A DNA stretch of 64,000 nucleotides from Mycobacterium sp. DL440 (GCF_011745145.1 NZ_CP050191.1:310001-374000), one strand, 5' to 3'; shown: positions 35,536-44,250, numbered from the stretch's first letter. Notes: generated from the sequence alone by a model not told the origin. A program made the numbers and translations.

Positions 35536-36387
35536 TCAGCCTTTCAGGCCCAGCGGCCCGGCCAGCTCGGTCAGTGTCGGAATCAGTTTGTCCGGACCGC
35601 CGAGAACCTGGATCGCAACGTGGTCGGCGCCGTTGGCGACGTGTTGTTGCAGGCGTGCGGCGATGTCGTCGGCGGTTCCGTGCGCGACGACCGCGTCGAT
35701 CAGCTTGTCGCTACCCGGTTTGGCGACATCGTCTTCGGTGAAACCGAGCCGGCGCCAGTTGTTGAGGTAGTTGCTCAGGTTCAGATAGAAGTCGACGGTC
35801 TCGCGCCCGATCGCGCGGGCCGCCGCAGCGTCGGTGCTCAGCACCACCTTGTGCTCGGGTGCCAGGAACACCGACTCGCCCAGCACGTCGCGGGCGTGTG
35901 CGGTGTGTTCGGGCGTCGTGAGGTAGGGATGCGCCCCGGCACTGCGCTGCGCCGAGAGCTTGAGCACCTTGTCGCCCAGTGCGGCGATCACCAGCCGGCT
36001 GGTCGGCACCTTGGCCGCATCCAGCGCATCGAGGTATTCCACCAATGCGTCATACGGCTTGCGGTATTCGTCTGTGTGCTCGGGATGCCCCACGCCGATG
36101 CCGAGCAGGAACCGGCCCGGATGCGCGGCCTCGATGCGGTGAAACGATTCGGCGACCGCATTGGCGTCCGCCGTCCAGATGTTGACGATGCCGGTGGCCA
36201 GCTGGAGCGTCTGCGTGCGCTCCAGAATGGGCTCGGCGAAAGCGAGGTCGGCGGCCGGGGAGCCGCCCACCCACAACGCGCCGTAACCCAGCTGCTCGAT
36301 CTCGGCGGCCTGCTCGGGCTGGACTGCCCCGAAGGTCCACACCCCGTAGCGACCCAGATCCGGCTTGAGCGAGAGAGATTCGGTCAT
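35536..36387 (-). CDS. LLM-class F420-dependent oxidoreductase (copy 1 of 2)
   Basis: 283 aa, TIM-barrel luciferase-like family. Family segments: LGYGALWVGGSP, LQLATGIVNIWTADA, FLLGIGVGHPEHTDEYRKPYDAL, GAHPYLTTPEHT and FLAPEHKVVLSTD. ATG 36387 is favoured by GGACG upstream; a frame to 36405 adds six residues. It follows a closely related copy by 36 bases and so arose by tandem duplication. The substrate is unknown; F420 dependence is inferred from the family in mycobacteria. Confidence 0.86.
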   Translation of the reverse strand: MTESLSLKPDLGRYGVWTFGAVQPEQAAEIEQLGYGALWVGGSPAADLAFAEPILERTQTLQLATGIVNIWTADANAVAESFHRIEAAHPGRFLLGIGVGHPEHTDEYRKPYDALVEYLDALDAAKVPTSRLVIAALGDKVLKLSAQRSAGAHPYLTTPEHTAHARDVLGESVFLAPEHKVVLSTDAAAARAIGRETVDFYLNLSNYLNNWRRLGFTEDDVAKPGSDKLIDAVVAHGTADDIAARLQQHVANGADHVAIQVLGGPDKLIPTLTELAGPLGLKG

Positions 36388-36423
36388 CTGAGCGTCCTTT
36401 TCCATTGCAGCCTGTCGGCGCTT

Positions 36424-37287
36424 CTAGGCCAGACCGAGAGGCCCGGCGAGTTCGGCCAGTGCGGGTACCAGTTTGTCCGGTGAGGTCAGCACTTGTACAG
36501 GCACGTGGTCGGCGCCGGCGGCGCGATGCTGCCGCAGCCGGGCGGCCACGTCATCCACCCTGCCATGCGCGACGACGGCGTCGATGAACCGGTCACTGCC
36601 CGGCTTGGCCAGATCCTCGTCGGTGAAGCCGAGCCGCTTGAAGTTGTTGAGGTAATTGGACAGGCCGAGGTAGATGTCGAGCGCCTTGCGACCGATGGCG
36701 CGCGCCTTGTCCTGGTCGGTGGTCAGGACCACCTTGTGCTCGGGGGCGAGAAACGCGTCGGGACCGATCAACTCGCGCGCCTGTGCGGTGTGTTCCGGTG
36801 TGGTCAGGTACGGGTGCGCGCCCGCGGAGCGGGCTGCCGACAGTTGCAGCACCTTGGGGCCGAGCGCGGCGACCACCCGGCGGTGCTGTGGCACGCCGTA
36901 CTCATCCAGCTTGTCGAGATAATCGGTGAGCGCGTCGAGCGGTTTGCGGTACTCGCCGATCGCCTCACGGTGCCCGACCCCGATGCCCAGCAGGAACCGG
37001 CCCGGGTAGGCCGCCTCGATGCGGTGGAACGACTCGGCGACCGGGCCGGCCGCCGCGCTCCAGATGTTCACGATGCCGGTGGCCAGCTGCAAAGTGGTGG
37101 TGGCAGCCAGGATCGGATCGATCCACTCCAACTCGGCGGGCGGGGATCCGCCGGCCCAGATCGCGCCGTATCCCAGTCCCTCGATGTCGCGCAACTGCTC
37201 GGGCGACAGTTGTTGGAACTGCAGGTAGTGGCCGAACGCGCCGAACGTGCCGAGATCGGGCTTGGCGCCCGCCGTGGTCTGGGTCAT
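36424..37287 (-). CDS. LLM-class F420-dependent oxidoreductase (copy 2 of 2, first transcribed)
   Basis: 287 aa. It is collinear with the downstream copy along its whole length (LGYGAIWAGGSP, LQLATGIVNIWSAAA, FLLGIGVGHREAIGEYRKPLDAL, GAHPYLTTPEHT, FLAPEHKVVLTTD). Differences cluster in the first 40 residues and around the C-terminal VQVLTSPDKLVPAL. ATG 37287 has a close GAGGAG site. The pair probably share a promoter in the 100 bases after the kinase gene's stop. Confidence 0.86.
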   Translation of the reverse strand: MTQTTAGAKPDLGTFGAFGHYLQFQQLSPEQLRDIEGLGYGAIWAGGSPPAELEWIDPILAATTTLQLATGIVNIWSAAAGPVAESFHRIEAAYPGRFLLGIGVGHREAIGEYRKPLDALTDYLDKLDEYGVPQHRRVVAALGPKVLQLSAARSAGAHPYLTTPEHTAQARELIGPDAFLAPEHKVVLTTDQDKARAIGRKALDIYLGLSNYLNNFKRLGFTDEDLAKPGSDRFIDAVVAHGRVDDVAARLRQHRAAGADHVPVQVLTSPDKLVPALAELAGPLGLA

Positions 37288-37388
37288 GAACTCCTCAACT
37301 CACCTGTGCGCGGCGGCTATTCCGAACGGATCACGCTGATTCGGGATGCCCGGGGTGCGGGCCGGCCGGGGATACCGCCTCAGCTCGA

Positions 37389-38870
37389 TCAGTCCGAATC
37401 CGCCGAGTACAGCGCGTCCGGCTCGGGGGCCTGCAAAGGCAACAGCACGATGAAGCGGGTGTTACCCGGTTCGGACACCACCCGCAGATCCCCGTGGTGC
37501 TTCTTCACCACGATCCGCCACGCCAGATCGAGCCCCAGCCCAGTGCCTTCGCCGAACGGCTTGGTGGTGAAGAACGGGGTGAAGATCTGGCCGATGTCCT
37601 CGTCGGAGATGCCCGGTCCGTCGTCGCAGATCTCCACTCTGATCATGTCGTCGGTCTCGCGGCCGGTGCGAAGCGTCAGGGTGCCATGACCTGCCATGGC
37701 CTGGATCGCGTTGTCGATGATGTTGGTCCACACCTGATTGAGATCGCCTGGGTAGCACTGCAATTCGGGCAGGTTGCGGTCGAGATCCTTGACCAGGGTG
37801 ACCGGCTTGTCCTTGCCGATCTTGTCGCCGAACATCATCAAGGTGCTGCGCAGCAGTTCGTGGACGTTGGCGCTCTGGTACGACCCCCGGTCCATCTGCG
37901 AGTACTGCTTGGCGTCGGCCAGCAACGCGGAGATTCGCCTGCTCGCCTCGGCAATCTCGTTCATGCGCAGCTCGGTGTCGATGGTGTACTTCAGCCAGCC
38001 GAGGGCGCTCTGCAACGTCGCAGCGGTCTGCCCGTTTTCGAGGGCGTCGTCGACAGAGGCCGAGATGCGTTCCAGCCAGTCGATGTCGAGTCCGGCTTCG
38101 ACGAACGTCGGGGCGTACTCCCAGGCGTACGCGATCTCGTGCGCTTCGAGCCAGTCTCCGACCTCGTCCTCACGGTCGGCGGTTTCCAGGGCGGTGAGCT
38201 CTAGTGTCTTGTGCTTGGCGACCTGTTCGGCCACCTCGTCCTGGATGGTCACCAGTAACCGCAACGCTTCCGGGGTGAACTTGCCTTCGGCCAGCATCGC
38301 CAGCTTGTGCCGCATCTTGCCGGCACCGTCGCGCAGGTCGGCCACGGCACGTGCGGTGGCCGCGGCCGGATTGTTGAGCTGATGGGTCAGTCCCGCGGTG
38401 ATGTTGCCCAGGGCCAGCAGCTTCTCGCGCTGTTCGATGATCTGGCTCTGCCGGCGCCCGCCGACCTTGTGGCCCTCGAGCAGGTGCACCGCCATCGGGA
38501 ACTGGGATTGCATGAACCCGGCGAACGCGTTCGCATCCAGGACGAACACCCGGGACGGTTTCGTCAGGCGCACCGACGCCTCGTAGATGTGCTCCTCCCC
38601 GGGGATATAGGCCGACCACGCGCCGAAATACACGCCGCGTTGCGAGGTGCGGTTGGTCTGGATGTCGACGCCGCCGGAGCGCTTCGACATCACCAGATCG
38701 CCATCGAGCAGCACGTAGAAGCAGGTGGCCGGATCGCCCTCGGTGACGATCGGCCCGGCCGGGAACGTCTCGATGCTGCCGGCCTGACACAACGTGTCGA
38801 GTTGAGCGTCGGACAGGTCCTCGAACAGGAACAGCGTCCGCAGTTCGTCCCGTATACAGGTCTCGCCCAT
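37389..38870 (-). CDS. sensor histidine kinase with N-terminal cyclic-nucleotide-binding domain
   Basis: 493 aa, cytosolic. A Crp-like cNMP-binding domain spans ~10-130 (LFEDLSDAQLDTLCQAGSIETFPAGPIVTEGDPATCFYVLLDGDL). The phospho-acceptor helix carries His163 (LGNITAGLTHQLNNPAAA). After a ~170-residue helical segment comes the HATPase domain, with QVWTNIIDNAIQAM (N), CDDGPGI (G1), TPFFTTKPFGEGTGLGL (F/G2). No membrane helix. The gene starts 42 bases after the receiver/thioredoxin-reductase-like gene, its presumptive partner. Sensing is through a cytosolic ligand on the cNMP-like domain; whether it binds cAMP is not determinable here. Confidence 0.92.
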   Translation of the reverse strand: MGETCIRDELRTLFLFEDLSDAQLDTLCQAGSIETFPAGPIVTEGDPATCFYVLLDGDLVMSKRSGGVDIQTNRTSQRGVYFGAWSAYIPGEEHIYEASVRLTKPSRVFVLDANAFAGFMQSQFPMAVHLLEGHKVGGRRQSQIIEQREKLLALGNITAGLTHQLNNPAAATARAVADLRDGAGKMRHKLAMLAEGKFTPEALRLLVTIQDEVAEQVAKHKTLELTALETADREDEVGDWLEAHEIAYAWEYAPTFVEAGLDIDWLERISASVDDALENGQTAATLQSALGWLKYTIDTELRMNEIAEASRRISALLADAKQYSQMDRGSYQSANVHELLRSTLMMFGDKIGKDKPVTLVKDLDRNLPELQCYPGDLNQVWTNIIDNAIQAMAGHGTLTLRTGRETDDMIRVEICDDGPGISDEDIGQIFTPFFTTKPFGEGTGLGLDLAWRIVVKKHHGDLRVVSEPGNTRFIVLLPLQAPEPDALYSADSD

Positions 38871-38912
38871 ATCCGTCCTCAACTCCTCAGACTTCGCCGG
38901 TGGTGCCGGCCA

Positions 38913-40604
38913 TCACGCTTCTGCCAGGTAGCGGTGCACCAGCATGACCGCCATCGACCCTTCGCCGACGGCGGCAGCCACCCGCTTGGCGGACTCGGCA
39001 CGCACGTCTCCTGCAACAAACACACCCGGCACACTTGTTTCCAGGTGATGCGGTGGACGTTCCAGGGTCCAGCCGCACACGTCGCGCAGGTCGGGCCCGG
39101 CGAGGATGAAGCCGTGGTCGTCGCGGGCCACCACGCCGTCGAGCCACTCGGTGCGCGGGGTCGCGCCGATGAAGCAGCACAGGCGCGTCGCAGGCACCTC
39201 CTCGTGCTCGCCGGTCTGCCGGTTCACCAGCTCGAGTCCCACCAGATGATCGTTCTCACCGATGGCACCGACCACCTCGGTGCAGGTCCGCACGTGGATG
39301 TTCGGCGTCTGCTCGATCTGCTGGATCAGGTAGAACGACATCGACGCTGCCAGCGACGGTCCGCGCACCAGCAGAGTGACCGACTTGGCCTCGCGCGACA
39401 TGAACATCGCGGCCTGCCCGGCGGAGTTGGCGCCGCCGACGATGTACACGTCCTCACCGCGACATTCGGAGGCGTCCGACACCGAGGCGCCGTAGTACAC
39501 GCCGCGGCCGACGTAGTTGTTCGGATTGTCAGGATCGGCGAAGCATCCTGGCACCGGGAGCTGGCGGTACTCGACGCCGGTGGCCAGGATGACCGCGCGG
39601 GCGCCGATGGTCTCGCCGTCGGCGAAGGTGATGGTGCGGGCCGCACCGGCGATGTCGAGAGCGACGGCTTCGCGGGTGGTGATCACCTCGGCCCCGAACC
39701 GCTCGGCCTGCCTACGGGCCGAGGTGGCCAGTTCGGCCCCCGACACCCCGGTCGGGAAGCCCAGGTAGTTCTCGATCCGCGAACTGCGACCGGCCTGCCC
39801 GCCGGTGGTGGTGCCCTCGATCAGCACCGTCCGCAGCCCCTCCGAGGCCCCGTACACCGCGGCGGCCAGACCGGCCGGGCCGCCGCCGATCACCGCGAGG
39901 TCGTACATGGTCAGCGATGGGGTGGTCGACAACCCCAGCATGTCGGCGAGTTCACCGTCACTGGGCTCGACCAGCGTCTCGCCCCCCTCGGTGATCACCA
40001 CCGGCAGCAGCAGACCGTCCAGTCCGGCAGCGTCCAGGAGCTGACGGCCCATGGGCTCGTCGGTGGTGAACGCGCGGAATGTGTGCTGGTTGCGGGCCAG
40101 GAACTGGCGCACCTCCCAGGACCGCGAACTCCACTGGTGCCCGATCACCTTGGTGTGCGGGATGGCCCGGTCGCCGACGGCGTGCCAGGCCTCCAGCAGG
40201 CCGTCGACCACCGGGTAGAGCTTCTCCTCGGGCGGATCCCACGGCTTGAGCAGGTAGTGGTCGAGGTCGACCACGTTGATGGCGTCGATCGCGGCGGTGG
40301 TGTCGGCGTACGCCGTCAACAGCACACGGCGGGCCATCGGGTAGAGGTCCATCGCCGATTCGAGGAACTCGATGCCGCTCATCTGCGGCATCCGGTAGTC
40401 GGCGACGAACACCGCGACGGTGTCTCCGCGCAGCTTCAGCTCGTTGAGGGTCTCCAGGGCGTCCGGGCCGGATTCGGCGCGCACGATCCGGTAGCGCTCG
40501 CCGTAGTGGCGGCGCAGATCGCGGGCGACGGCGCGCGAGACCGCGGGATCGTCATCCACGGTCAGGATCACGGGTTTACGGGGCTGGGAGGCGGGGCCAG
40601 TCAT
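38913..40604 (-). CDS. receiver domain fused to thioredoxin-reductase-like flavoprotein, no CxxC
   Basis: 563 aa. Residues ~12-130 are a receiver domain with phospho-acceptor Asp69 (VADYRMPQMSG), Thr at LLTAYAD and Lys at LLKPWDPP. A ~80-residue thioredoxin-like segment follows (~155-235: TFRAFTTDEPMGRQLLDAAGL...LLLPVVITEGG), also without CxxC. The rest resembles thioredoxin reductase: FAD motif IGGGPAGLAAAVYGASEGL, ATGVEYRQLPVPG, NADPH motif IVGGANSAGQAAMF, and GVFVAGDVR. Where thioredoxin reductase has its CxxC the sequence reads GVYYGASVSDA, so classical disulfide exchange is impossible. It is in an operon with the cNMP-kinase. ATG 40604 is chosen; TTG 40613 is an alternative. Confidence 0.9.
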   Translation of the reverse strand: MTGPASQPRKPVILTVDDDPAVSRAVARDLRRHYGERYRIVRAESGPDALETLNELKLRGDTVAVFVADYRMPQMSGIEFLESAMDLYPMARRVLLTAYADTTAAIDAINVVDLDHYLLKPWDPPEEKLYPVVDGLLEAWHAVGDRAIPHTKVIGHQWSSRSWEVRQFLARNQHTFRAFTTDEPMGRQLLDAAGLDGLLLPVVITEGGETLVEPSDGELADMLGLSTTPSLTMYDLAVIGGGPAGLAAAVYGASEGLRTVLIEGTTTGGQAGRSSRIENYLGFPTGVSGAELATSARRQAERFGAEVITTREAVALDIAGAARTITFADGETIGARAVILATGVEYRQLPVPGCFADPDNPNNYVGRGVYYGASVSDASECRGEDVYIVGGANSAGQAAMFMSREAKSVTLLVRGPSLAASMSFYLIQQIEQTPNIHVRTCTEVVGAIGENDHLVGLELVNRQTGEHEEVPATRLCCFIGATPRTEWLDGVVARDDHGFILAGPDLRDVCGWTLERPPHHLETSVPGVFVAGDVRAESAKRVAAAVGEGSMAVMLVHRYLAEA

Positions 40605-40768
40605 CGCTACCAATTATGCGCCGCCAGTCCAGCGGATATCGGGCCAGGTCGCCACCTTCGCCCACGTCATCACCGCATCGACCGTGCGGACTTCCCGCCG
40701 CGGCGTCGCCCGACCGCCAACGCTCCACTGGTGCAGCACGTCCCGGGCCGGCTCCTAGAATCCGGTTC

Positions 40769-41236
40769 GTGACTGTTCTCGAATTCTCCGATTCGGTTGT
40801 TGTTGCACTTGACCCGGATTCGACCTACGCCCTGGTCTCCGACGTCTCTCGGATGGGGGAGTGGAGTCCGACCTGTAAGTCGTGCTGGTGGGACGACCCC
40901 GCGGCGGGTGCGATTGCCGGCGCCTGGTTCACCGGCCGCAACGTGACGCCGCAGCGCACCTGGGACACCCGCAGTCAGGTCGTCGTTGCCGATCCCGGTC
41001 GCCAGTTCACCTGGGAGGTCAACGACGGCTGGGTCCGGTGGGGCTTCCATCTCGAACCTGCCGAGGGCGGTACCAGGGTCACTCAAGCCTGGAACTTCTT
41101 GCCGAAGGGCATCGCCGGCTTCCACGACCGCTTCGGTGAGCGGGCCGACGACGAGATCGCAGCGCGCAGCGAGGCCGCACTGACCGGGATCCCGGAAACC
41201 CTCGCGGCGATCAAGGCCACCGCCGAGGCCGGTTGA
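40769..41236 (+). CDS. SRPBCC family protein
   Basis: 155 aa. The helix-grip fold is indicated by DSVVVALDPDSTYALVSDVSRMGEWSPTCKSCWW at the start and EGGTRVTQAWNFLPKG near the end; a long C-terminal helix closes the cavity. Members bind lipids or other hydrophobic ligands; nothing more specific can be said. GTG 40769 has TAGAAT (40756-40761) seven bases upstream and no Shine-Dalgarno, supporting leaderless translation. It converges on the flotillin gene with three bases between stops. Confidence 0.85.
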   Translation: MTVLEFSDSVVVALDPDSTYALVSDVSRMGEWSPTCKSCWWDDPAAGAIAGAWFTGRNVTPQRTWDTRSQVVVADPGRQFTWEVNDGWVRWGFHLEPAEGGTRVTQAWNFLPKGIAGFHDRFGERADDEIAARSEAALTGIPETLAAIKATAEAG

Positions 41237-41239
41237 CCG

Positions 41240-42754
41240 TCAGTTGTCGGCGGTCTGCCCGTTGTGATTGAGCATCGACGCCACGTCGATGCCGGAGGCC
41301 TTGAGCGACTCCAGGATGTTGGCCACCGCCAGCGGGCTGATGCCGAGCAGACCACTGACTGCGTCCTGGGTGTCGCGTGACCCGCCGATGATCGACAGCC
41401 GCTCGATTTCAGCCAGGGGAGAGGCGGCCGCCTCGGTCGCCTTGACCACCGAGGCCAGCACGTCGGGCAGCATCAGCAGGCGCGCGGCGTCGGCCGTGTA
41501 GCCGTTGAGAGCCGCGGCGATCTCCTTCTTACCGTTGGCCTCGGCGAGCAGCTTGGCCTCGATACCGGCGGCCTCCGCCTGCTGCTCGACGCGCAACGCA
41601 TCGGCCAGCTCCTTCTTACCGGCGGCCTCGGCAACCAGCTTGGCCTGCAGGCTGTCCGCCTCGGCTTGCTTCTCGACCCGCAGCGCGTCAGCGGCAGCCT
41701 TACGGGCGTCGGCCTCGGCCTGACCCTTGCGCCGCTCGGACTCGGCAGCGGCCTCGGCGGCCAGGATCGTGGACTGGCGCTGGCCCTCGGCGATCGCGAT
41801 GTCGGCCTGTCGCTTCGCCTCGGCGGGGGCGATCACGTCGGCCTGCAACGCGGCCTGGGCCTGCTCGGCACGCCGCTGCTCCACCTCGATGCGGGCCTGC
41901 ACCCGGGCTGCCTCGGCCTGCTCGGTGGCGATGCCGACGTCCTTCTGCGCGCGGGCGTTCGCCAGCGGGCCGGCCTGGTCGGCCTGGGCGTTCTCGGCTT
42001 CCGTCAACGCGCGCAGCCGGGCCAGCTCGACGTCGCGCTTCTGCGTCGCCGTCGCGATGGCGGTGTCGGCCTCGGCCTGAGCGACCGCGCCCTCCTGGCG
42101 GGCCTTCGCCGATTGGATCTGCGCATCGCGCTCGGCCTCGGCGGTGCCGACGGTCGCGTCGCGCTTGACCTCGGCGATCCGGCGCTGACCCAGCGACTTC
42201 AGGTAGTCGTTGGCGTCGGAGATGCCCGCGATCTTGAGGACGTCGACTTCCATGCCGATGCGCGCGAGGTCGCCGCCGGCCTCCTCGACGACACTGCGCG
42301 CCAGGGTGTCGCGGTTGGAGTTCAGGTCCTCGACGGTCATGGTCGCGGTGATGCCGCGCAGGCTGCCGGCAAGGATCTCGTTGATCTGCCGCTGCAACTC
42401 GTTGAGGTCGGAGGTCAGGAAGCGTTGCACGGCGGTCTGCACGGCCTCGTCGGCCGAGCCGATACGCACCAGCCCGACGGCTTCGACGTTGACCGGCACA
42501 CCGTTGTTGGACAGCGCGTTCTGCAGGTTGATGCTGACGTTGAACGGTTCCAGGCTCATGATGTCCACCCGTTCGATGCCAGGCATCCGGAAGCGGGCCC
42601 CGCCGCGGACCACCTTGGGTGTGCCGCGCCCGGTGAACACGGCCACCTCGTTGGGCGGGACCTTGATGTAGTTCTTGACGTAGACCAACGGCAGCACCAC
42701 CAGGATGAGGATCGCGGCGATGGCGACAAGGACGACGATGAACAGCAGGGACAC
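41240..42754 (-). CDS. flotillin-like SPFH/band 7 protein
   Basis: 504 aa. An N-terminal membrane helix (LLFIVVLVAIAAILILVVLPL) is followed by the SPFH domain (~30-190). A very long alanine/glutamate-rich coiled coil (~190-420) comes next, and then a short C-terminal region. The coil includes an internal duplication, with ADALRVEKQAEADSLQAKL repeated as ADALRVEQQAEAAGIEAKL. Flotillins scaffold membrane microdomains. The NfeD-like gene 39 bases upstream is their usual partner, giving a YuaF/YuaG-type operon. Confidence 0.92.
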   Translation of the reverse strand: MSLLFIVVLVAIAAILILVVLPLVYVKNYIKVPPNEVAVFTGRGTPKVVRGGARFRMPGIERVDIMSLEPFNVSINLQNALSNNGVPVNVEAVGLVRIGSADEAVQTAVQRFLTSDLNELQRQINEILAGSLRGITATMTVEDLNSNRDTLARSVVEEAGGDLARIGMEVDVLKIAGISDANDYLKSLGQRRIAEVKRDATVGTAEAERDAQIQSAKARQEGAVAQAEADTAIATATQKRDVELARLRALTEAENAQADQAGPLANARAQKDVGIATEQAEAARVQARIEVEQRRAEQAQAALQADVIAPAEAKRQADIAIAEGQRQSTILAAEAAAESERRKGQAEADARKAAADALRVEKQAEADSLQAKLVAEAAGKKELADALRVEQQAEAAGIEAKLLAEANGKKEIAAALNGYTADAARLLMLPDVLASVVKATEAAASPLAEIERLSIIGGSRDTQDAVSGLLGISPLAVANILESLKASGIDVASMLNHNGQTADN

Positions 42755-42793
42755 TGTTGTGCCTTTCTCGGTGGGTCAGTGCTCGGGAACAGC

Positions 42794-43288
42794 TCAGGTT
42801 TCTGGAACAGCGACGACGTGGACGTAGTCCGGATCGATATCGGCGATGTAGACGCGGGTGGCCTTGGGCAGCGCATCGGCTTCGTCGCTCTTGGCCCGGG
42901 AGAACACGCGGTTGCCGTCGGCGTCGACGAAGGAGACCTCACCCCAGCCACCCGGCGGGACCTCGAGGGTGACCGTGCCGAGCAGACCGACATAGGAAGA
43001 CCGGCCCCGGTGCGAGTTGGACTGCTGGCGGCGCATGTAGGGCAACAGCAGCCCGTTGAGGGTGAACACCAGCACGACGGCGCAGGCCGCGGCCAGGACT
43101 GCGGACCAGACGGCTCCCCGGCCCAGCCAGGTGCCGATCAGGCCTCCGGTGCCGGCACCGAGCAGAGCGACGGAAAGGCCGGTCAAGCTCAGGAAGGGCA
43201 TCCCATCTCCGTGCCCGACATCGGCGAGCAGAAGCGCGGCCAGTACAGCGATGCCGCCGACGACGAACGCGGACAGGTACACAGCCAT
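42794..43288 (-). CDS. NfeD-like membrane protein
   Basis: 164 aa. Three or four hydrophobic segments occupy residues ~1-85 (AVYLSAFVVGGIAVLAALLLA, LSLTGLSVALLGAGTGGLIGTWL, VLAAACAVVLVFTLNGLLLPYM). They are followed by an OB-fold domain (~100-160: GLLGTVTLEVPPGGWGEVSFVDADGNRVFSRAK). This is the NfeD/YuaF design; such proteins associate with flotillins. ATG 43288 is preferred, and GTG 43291 directly precedes it. First gene of the operon with flotillin. Confidence 0.85.
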   Translation of the reverse strand: MAVYLSAFVVGGIAVLAALLLADVGHGDGMPFLSLTGLSVALLGAGTGGLIGTWLGRGAVWSAVLAAACAVVLVFTLNGLLLPYMRRQQSNSHRGRSSYVGLLGTVTLEVPPGGWGEVSFVDADGNRVFSRAKSDEADALPKATRVYIADIDPDYVHVVAVPET

Positions 43289-43618
43289 CACGTGCTCGTG
43301 GTCTCCGTTCTCCGGACGTGTGAATCAGTCCGTACCATTGTCTCCTGAGTCACGGACTCGCCGCGCACCAATCTTCGGCGAAGATCGGGCGGCCAGGGCT
43401 GATCAGCCGTGATTTTGGCCGTGGCCGTTGAGCGGGTATCGTGGACCAACGGTGCGACTTTCGCGCCGACTTTTTGCGTGCCCCGTCTTGGAACTGCTGA
43501 ATATCTGCAATTTCGCTTTGATCCGGCTCACGTTGTGAAGTTGGCCGGCGGCAGCACCACCACGGGCTGCATTGCGACTGATGAAGCTACGAAACGAAAG
43601 CAAGGATCGCCGAAAAGT
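43289..43618. other. intergenic region carrying divergent NfeD and infA promoters
   Basis: 330 bases with no convincing gene, although an open frame continues upstream of infA to 43409. In infA orientation TTGGCC (43415-43420) and TATCGT (43437-43442) are spaced by 16 bases and could be the alpha-operon promoter, leaving a leader of about 170 bases. A CTTCGGCGAAG palindrome lies near 43374. No long hairpin was seen. Confidence 0.4.
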
Positions 43619-43840
43619 ATGGCCAAGAAAGACGGTGCCATCGAGGTCGAGGGTCGCGTGGTCGAACCTCTGCCCAATGCGATGTTCCGCATTGAGCTGG
43701 AGAACGGACACAAGGTCTTGGCCCACATCAGCGGCAAGATGCGGCAGCACTACATCCGCATCCTGCCCGAGGACCGCGTCGTGGTGGAGCTCTCTCCCTA
43801 CGACCTGTCCCGGGGCCGCATCGTGTACCGGTACAAGTGA
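43619..43840 (+). CDS. infA: translation initiation factor IF-1
   Basis: 73 aa, the full family length, with a single S1-like OB fold. [42 protein letters not shown] is the conserved core, and the C-terminal [13 protein letters not shown] is diagnostic. It occupies the ribosomal A site during initiation. It is the first gene of the block infA-rpmJ-rpsM-rpsK-rpsD-rpoA-rplQ. In many bacteria it directly follows map, but here 32 kb intervene. Confidence 0.98.
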
Positions 43841-43925
43841 CCCGATAGAAGCCCGACCAGTAACGACGAGACCGGTGACGTGCGTGCCTGCACGCCACCA
43901 ACAGAGCCAGAAGGATCGAACAGCC

Positions 43926-44039
43926 GTGAAGGTGAACCCGAGCGTCAAGCCCATCTGCGATAAGTGCAGGGTGATCCGCCGGCATGGGCGGGTCATGGTG
44001 ATCTGCAGCGATCCCCGCCACAAGCAGCGGCAGGGCTGA
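43926..44039 (+). CDS. rpmJ: 50S ribosomal protein L36
   Basis: 37 aa from GTG 43926 ([21 protein letters not shown]). The zinc-ribbon ligands are Cys-x2-Cys in CDKC, then Cys and His in [13 protein letters not shown], so this is the zinc-binding C+ form. Too short for most gene finders' length cut-offs, but its context between infA and rpsM is invariant. Confidence 0.97.
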
Positions 44040-44250
44040 TGAGCGCTTGCGCGAAGAGCAATTAGTCGCGCTGTCGCCTCATCTCACCACAACTGAATGA
44101 TGAACCCCCAGCACCACTGAGCGGATCCGCCGCTCATACGCGATGAGCATTCATCCACGTCCGGCACGGAGGCCGGACCCCGGGGAGCCCTTAGGGGCTG
44201 ATGGGAACGGGCTGGGACCAGACCTCCGCAGAAAAAAGGAATGGCACACA
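44040..44250 (+). other. structured leader of rpsM
   Basis: 211 bases between rpmJ and rpsM, longer than other gaps in the operon. It contains GTCCGG-cacggagg-CCGGAC (44159-44178), AGCCC-tta-GGGGCT just after, and a GCTCAT..ATGAGC pair further upstream. Such structure may mark an internal promoter, an RNA processing site or ribosomal-protein feedback; none can be chosen from sequence alone. Confidence 0.35.

Noticed and set aside
38307..40772. 821-codon plus-strand open frame opposite the kinase and receiver-reductase genes
   Set aside because: Shadow of GC-rich coding DNA: repetitive His/Gly/Arg composition, no domain, and both genes underneath have complete motifs.
41666..43348. 560-codon plus-strand frame opposite flotillin/NfeD
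   Set aside because: Composition mirrors the antisense of the Ala/Glu coiled coil; no start context and no recognisable domain.
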